A DNA stretch of 34,479 nucleotides, taken from positions 1-34,479 of the forward strand of contig NZ_FRCA01000021.1 in NCBI RefSeq assembly GCF_900142755.1. Reading direction: 5' to 3'. The notes beneath the pieces were generated by a model, which was not told the origin of the DNA, made no database searches, and worked only from the letters and a program-made list of their open reading frames with translations. Positions 31,009 through 34,479 of the stretch are shown one piece after another (positions within the stretch are counted from its first letter, which is position 1; the number at the start of each line of letters is the position of its first letter). This DNA comes from Halomonas cupida (GTDB lineage: Bacteria; Pseudomonadota; Gammaproteobacteria; Pseudomonadales; Halomonadaceae). Both the position numbers and the translations under genes were made by a program.

Positions 31009-33879
31009 ATGAGGGCAATCACTACTGGTGAGCCGCGGATGACAGTCGATGCACTGGCCGAGACGCTTGGTCAGCGCATCCCGGCGCAGCGACTGGTACG
31101 TGATTCCCTGCGCCGACTGGCCTATGGAGCCGATGCCAGCTTCTACCGACTGGTGCCGGCATTGGTAGTGCGTCCCGAAAATGAAGTCGAGTTGTTGGCT
31201 GTCATCGAGGAATGTCGAGAGGGAGGCTGGCCGATGACCTTCCGCGCCGCAGGCACCTCGCTATCGGGCCAGGCGGTGACGGACGGAGTACTTGTCCAGC
31301 TCGGTCGAGGCTGGCGTGATGCTGAAGTACTGGATGGTGGTGCTCGCATTCGTCTCGCTCCAGGCGTTATTGGTGCCAGGGCCAACCAGCTGCTGGCGCC
31401 TCTCGGGCGCAAGATCGGCCCCGACCCTGCTTCGATCAATAGCTGCATGATTGGCGGTATTGCCGCCAACAATGCCTCCGGGATGTGTTGTGGCACGGCC
31501 CAGAACAGCTATCACACCCTGGCGGGGCTGCGAGTCATGCTGCTTGATGGCAGTGTGCTGGATACCACGGACCCTCAAAGCGTGGCTGAATTTCGCGAAA
31601 GTCATGCGGCGCTGCTGGATGGTCTTGAGCGGTTGGCGGCCAATGCGCGTACGGATGTTGAGCTTGCCCGGCGTATCCGCCACAAGTACCGGCTCAAGAA
31701 CACCACTGGTTATGCGCTCAACAGCCTGGTCGATTTTCGTGATGGCATCGATATTCTGGCGCATCTGATGATCGGCTCCGAGGGCACCCTGGGCTGTATT
31801 ACCAGCATTACCTACCACAGTGTCCCCGAGCCGCCATGCAAGGCGGCTGCCCTGATGTTCTTTCCCGACCTGAGCAGTGCCTGCCGAGCAACCATGGCCC
31901 TTCGTTCAGCTCCTGTTGCCGCGGTGGAAATGATGGATCGAGCAGCGCTGCGCTCTGTGGAGCGGTCGCCCGGAATGCCGGCGCGTCTACGGGATCTGCC
32001 GCCGGAGGCCACCGCGCTGCTGGTGGATGTGCGAGGAGAGGATGCCAATGTCCTGGACTCCTCCATCGACGAGGTCGGTCGAGCGCTGGAAGGGATAACC
32101 ACCCTCGACCCGATAACCTTCACTGACTGTACCGAGACCTATGCCATGTACTGGAAGGTCCGTAAGGGGCTGTTTCCGGCAGTGGGTGCGATGCGTGCCC
32201 TTGGTACCACCGTGGTGATCGAGGACGTGGCCTTTCCCATCGAGCGTCTCGAAGAGGGAGTCGCTGCGTTGACAGCGGCCTTCCATCGACATGGTTATAG
32301 CGATGCCATCCTGTTTGGTCATGCGCTGGAAGGCAATCTGCACTTCGTCTTTCCACAGGGCTTTGAACAGCCGGGCGAGATCGAGCGTTATCAAGCACTG
32401 ATGGATGATGTCGCTCGTCTGGTGGCGGTAGAGTTCGGCGGGTCACTCAAGGCCGAACATGGGACCGGTCGTAATATGGCGCCCTACGTCGAACTGGAGT
32501 GGGGGAGCGATGCCTATGAACTGATGTGGCAGATCAAGGCGTTGTTCGATCCTCTGCAACTGCTCAACCCGGAAGTGATGCTCAGTCGCAACCCGACACT
32601 GCATCTCGAGAATCTCAAACCGTTGCCGGTGGTGCACGAGCTCGTCGACCGCTGCATCGAGTGTGGTTTCTGTGAATCAGTCTGCCCTTCGCGAGATCTG
32701 ACCCTGACGCCGCGGCAACGTATTGTGCTGGCGCGGGAGAGAGGGCGGCTCGAGGCGCTGACCGCCCCCGATGAATCGGAGCAGCAGTGGTTGGCGGACT
32801 TCTCCCGCCGTGAGGCCGATTACCTGATCGACGAGACCTGTGCCGCCGATGGTATGTGTTCGACTCGCTGCCCGGTGGATATCAACACCGGTGAATTGGT
32901 GCTGGCACTGCGTCAACAGCGGCATCTGAGCAAGGCACCACTGGCAAGACGCATTGGCCACCATTTCTCCGGTACCACTCGAGTGGCTCGAACCGGGCTG
33001 CGTCTGTTGAGTGTGGGGCGACGTATTCTGGGGGATGGGGCCATGGAAGGAGCCAGCCGCTGGATGCACCGGGCCAGTGGTGACCGGTTGCCTCAGTGGT
33101 CGCCTGCGATGCCGGAAGCGGCGCCGATCCGCATGCTCCACAAGGTGAGACAGGAAGGCTACCGTGATCAGGTGGTGTACTTCCCGTCCTGTGCTACTCG
33201 CGTGTTCGGCGCCGACAGCCGTGATGCCGACTCCCGTGCCGCCATGGATATCGTACTGCGCCTGCTCGACAAGGCCGGCTATGATGTGGTGATCCCGGAA
33301 ATGCCGGGACACCTTTGTTGCGGTATGGCCTTCTCATCGAAGGGTATGGATAACGAGGCGACTCACAAGGCCCGTGAGCTGAATCGTGAGCTGCTGGTCG
33401 CCAGTCAGAATGGCCGGCTACCGATACTCTTCGATACCAGCCCCTGCAGCCTGCAGATTCTCGATCACCTGGATGAACGCCTCGAGGTACGCGACCCGGT
33501 TGCCTTTGCCCATGACTATCTGCTCAATCGGCTGCAATTGACGCCGCTGAACGAGAGTGTCGCTGTGCATGTCACATGTTCGGCCCATCGCAAGGGATTG
33601 CATGACAGTTTCATCGCTCTGGCTCAGGCCTGCGCACGTGAGGTCGTCGAGCCGCAAGGCATCAGTTGCTGTGGTTTTGCCGGGGACAAGGGGTTCAGGG
33701 TTCCTGAGTTGAATGCTTCGGCGCTGGACGGGCTAGCCTCCCAGGTATCTGCCTGTGCCTTCGGGGTTTCCAACTCACGCACTTGTGAGATAGGGCTGAC
33801 TCAGCATTCCGGGATTACCTACCACTCTGTTCTCGACCTACTCGATCGAGTGAGTCAGGCACCAAGCTCTAAGCTATAA
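31009..33879 (+). CDS. FAD-binding and 4Fe-4S dehydrogenase, D-lactate (Dld-II/YdiJ) type
   Basis: 956-residue fusion. Residues 40-260 form a PCMH FAD-binding domain (FRAAGTSLSGQAVTDG), followed by the FAD-oxidase C-terminal domain (LFGHALEGNLHFVF, LKAEHGTGRNMAP). Two 4Fe-4S motifs start at C549 (CIECGFCESVCP) and C611 (the CAADGMCSTRCP segment). A C-terminal CCG pair (HLCCGMAF at about 770, SCCGFAGDKGF at about 887) resembles LldE. Proteins of this build oxidise D-lactate (Shewanella Dld-II) or D-2-hydroxyglutarate (E. coli YdiJ, about 1,018 residues); the lldEFG neighbourhood favours D-lactate. The frame is open from 30967; the ATG at 31009 has AAGGGG 7 bases upstream, with ATG 31006 and 31039 as alternatives. 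The last codons (S-K-L) and stop are made of heptamer repeat sequence. Confidence 0.9.
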   Translation: MRAITTGEPRMTVDALAETLGQRIPAQRLVRDSLRRLAYGADASFYRLVPALVVRPENEVELLAVIEECREGGWPMTFRAAGTSLSGQAVTDGVLVQLGRGWRDAEVLDGGARIRLAPGVIGARANQLLAPLGRKIGPDPASINSCMIGGIAANNASGMCCGTAQNSYHTLAGLRVMLLDGSVLDTTDPQSVAEFRESHAALLDGLERLAANARTDVELARRIRHKYRLKNTTGYALNSLVDFRDGIDILAHLMIGSEGTLGCITSITYHSVPEPPCKAAALMFFPDLSSACRATMALRSAPVAAVEMMDRAALRSVERSPGMPARLRDLPPEATALLVDVRGEDANVLDSSIDEVGRALEGITTLDPITFTDCTETYAMYWKVRKGLFPAVGAMRALGTTVVIEDVAFPIERLEEGVAALTAAFHRHGYSDAILFGHALEGNLHFVFPQGFEQPGEIERYQALMDDVARLVAVEFGGSLKAEHGTGRNMAPYVELEWGSDAYELMWQIKALFDPLQLLNPEVMLSRNPTLHLENLKPLPVVHELVDRCIECGFCESVCPSRDLTLTPRQRIVLARERGRLEALTAPDESEQQWLADFSRREADYLIDETCAADGMCSTRCPVDINTGELVLALRQQRHLSKAPLARRIGHHFSGTTRVARTGLRLLSVGRRILGDGAMEGASRWMHRASGDRLPQWSPAMPEAAPIRMLHKVRQEGYRDQVVYFPSCATRVFGADSRDADSRAAMDIVLRLLDKAGYDVVIPEMPGHLCCGMAFSSKGMDNEATHKARELNRELLVASQNGRLPILFDTSPCSLQILDHLDERLEVRDPVAFAHDYLLNRLQLTPLNESVAVHVTCSAHRKGLHDSFIALAQACAREVVEPQGISCCGFAGDKGFRVPELNASALDGLASQVSACAFGVSNSRTCEIGLTQHSGITYHSVLDLLDRVSQAPSSKL

Positions 33880-34001
33880 GCTGTAAGTAAAAACCAGAGC
33901 CGGTTGTTGTTCTCACCGCCTGCTGCGGAGGAGAGCCTTGCCGCAGGGCGGGTGGTGTCTGTGAACGGCTTACCGCTTACGGCTCTTCACTTACAGCCTC
34001 C
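33864..34001. repeat. Heptamer-bounded intergenic element 3 (after the FAD/Fe-S dehydrogenase gene)
   Basis: Left end: AAGCTCT, AAGCTAT, AAGCTGT and AAGTAAA (33864-33891) cover the last codons and the TAA stop of the dehydrogenase gene. Core: CTGCGG and CCGCAG hairpin around 33921-33945, within a CACCGCC/GGGCGGGTG pair. Right end (33966-34001): read on the minus strand, a period-7 array with units such as GCTGTAA, GCCGTAA and GCGGTAA, the inverse of the left end. The plan is that of the two GAGCTAC elements, but the heptamer differs. Confidence 0.7.
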
Positions 34002-34052
34002 AACAGAATTCACCGGGCTGACATGATCCTGAAACTTTTTTACAGAAGGGTC

Positions 34053-34081
34053 TTGCAGGGTGCCTTCGAAATCCGTAAAGT
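34053..34081 (+). promoter_or_regulatory. Possible third (most upstream) rRNA operon promoter
   Basis: TTGCAG (34053-34058) and TAAAGT (34076-34081) with 17-bp spacing, followed by ACGC like the discriminator of the two stronger promoters downstream. An A/T tract (34036-34042) lies just upstream. It is weaker in consensus than the other two. Confidence 0.4.
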
Positions 34082-34171
34082 ACGCATCCGCTGCTGGCGA
34101 CGAGCAAACGTCGCAAGCGGTGAAGGGTGGTAGAAGTGGTTGATTTGAAAGTGTTTCTTGAAAATCACCGC

Positions 34172-34199
34172 TTGACATTCTCGCCGGATTCGGTAGAAT
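34172..34199 (+). promoter_or_regulatory. rRNA operon promoter P1
   Basis: Perfect TTGACA (34172-34177), 16-bp spacer, TAGAAT (34194-34199), then a GC-rich discriminator GCGCACCC. This is typical of stringently controlled rRNA promoters. AT-rich sequence upstream could serve as an UP element. Confidence 0.88.
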
Positions 34200-34310
34200 G
34201 CGCACCCACTGAATCGGGGTTCGCTCGGCACTGCTGAGTGATCACGGATTCGCCCCTCGGCTTCGAGGTTCGCTGGTTCCACGGAACGGCGAGCAACACG
34301 AAAAAAGAGG

Positions 34311-34338
34311 TTGACGAAATCCTCCGGTTCTGTAGAAT
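34311..34338 (+). promoter_or_regulatory. rRNA operon promoter P2
   Basis: TTGACG (34311-34316), 16-bp spacer, TAGAAT (34333-34338) and discriminator ACGCC, 139 bp downstream of P1 with the same spacer length. The end of the spacer through the discriminator is nearly the same as in P1. A run of six A's lies just upstream. Confidence 0.88.
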
Positions 34339-34344
34339 ACGCCT

Positions 34345-34479
34345 TCCTCGCAGGGCGCTTCGCAAAACGAAGCAAATTCAGCGGGATGCTCCAGTCAACA
34401 GGAGCGGCTCTTTAACAATTTGATCAGGTAATTCATGTGGGCGCTTGCCGATGAGTCAGTGACGAAGTCACTGAAATAT
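34345..34479 (+). other. 16S rRNA operon leader with boxB/boxA antitermination site (continues beyond the window)
   Basis: GCTCC (34388-34392) and GGAGC (34401-34405) form a boxB-like hairpin, directly followed by GCTCTTTAACAA (34407-34418), the boxA sequence bound by NusB-S10 in rRNA leaders. TTTGATCAG and ATGTGGGCGCTTG continue the E. coli-like rrn leader. A perfect 8-bp hairpin, TCAGTGAC/GTCACTGA with a GAA loop, lies at 34456-34474. The mature 16S gene is not reached. It is on the plus strand, away from the lactate genes. Confidence 0.9.

Overview
The window looks like chromosomal DNA of a moderately halophilic gammaproteobacterium, most likely Halomonas or a close relative. This rests on the high-GC coding bias, several very acidic proteins (notably the exported lipoprotein at 28.8-30.9 kb), a fused TAXI-type TRAP transporter, Na+-coupled permeases (PutP, NSS family), and the E. 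coli-like rRNA leader at the right edge. The assignment comes from reading gene content, not from a database match. There is no phage, transposase, CRISPR array or tRNA, and 16S rRNA itself is not reached.

Layout. 0-11.8 kb holds much of the activated-methyl cycle (metK, ahcY, metF; divergent partial transketolase at the edge), mixed with putP, a signal-peptide-bearing LigB-type DNA ligase, a metallophosphoesterase, a TetR/glutathione S-transferase pair with a clear operator, and an AEC permease. 12-15.5 kb is a minus-strand TAXI receptor plus fused TRAP permease operon. It has a full set of sigma-54 signals upstream: a -24/-12 promoter, a probable IHF site and a dyad about 120 bp upstream. 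15.6-21.1 kb holds yheV-prlC (minus), an NSS symporter, a gamma-carbonic anhydrase and a YdjM-like membrane protein.

21.1-33.9 kb is a lactate/dicarboxylate region. A minus-strand operon lldR-dctB-dctD is transcribed away from lldEFG (lutABC). Two LldR/PdhR-type operators lie in the shared control region. Downstream come an exported four-repeat PPC-like lipoprotein and a 956-residue FAD/Fe-S dehydrogenase of the Dld-II/YdiJ type. The DctBD pair is the obvious candidate activator for the sigma-54 TAXI-TRAP promoter 6 kb away, which would link import of an organic acid to its oxidation. 34.0-34.5 kb holds two, perhaps three, tandem rRNA promoters and the boxB/boxA leader of an rRNA operon running out of the window.

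The most unusual material is non-coding. (1) Three elements start exactly at a gene's stop codon with a tandem 7-bp array (GAGCTAC or AAGCTNT), enclose hairpins, and end with a degenerate array of the same heptamer in inverted orientation. (2) Two copies of a hairpin-packed repeat of about 100 bp flank ligB, one of them enlarged by a cruciform-like insert. (3) A 25-bp repeat in four copies, carrying nested 14-codon reading frames, separates dctB from dctD. These are the best candidates for something not yet described.
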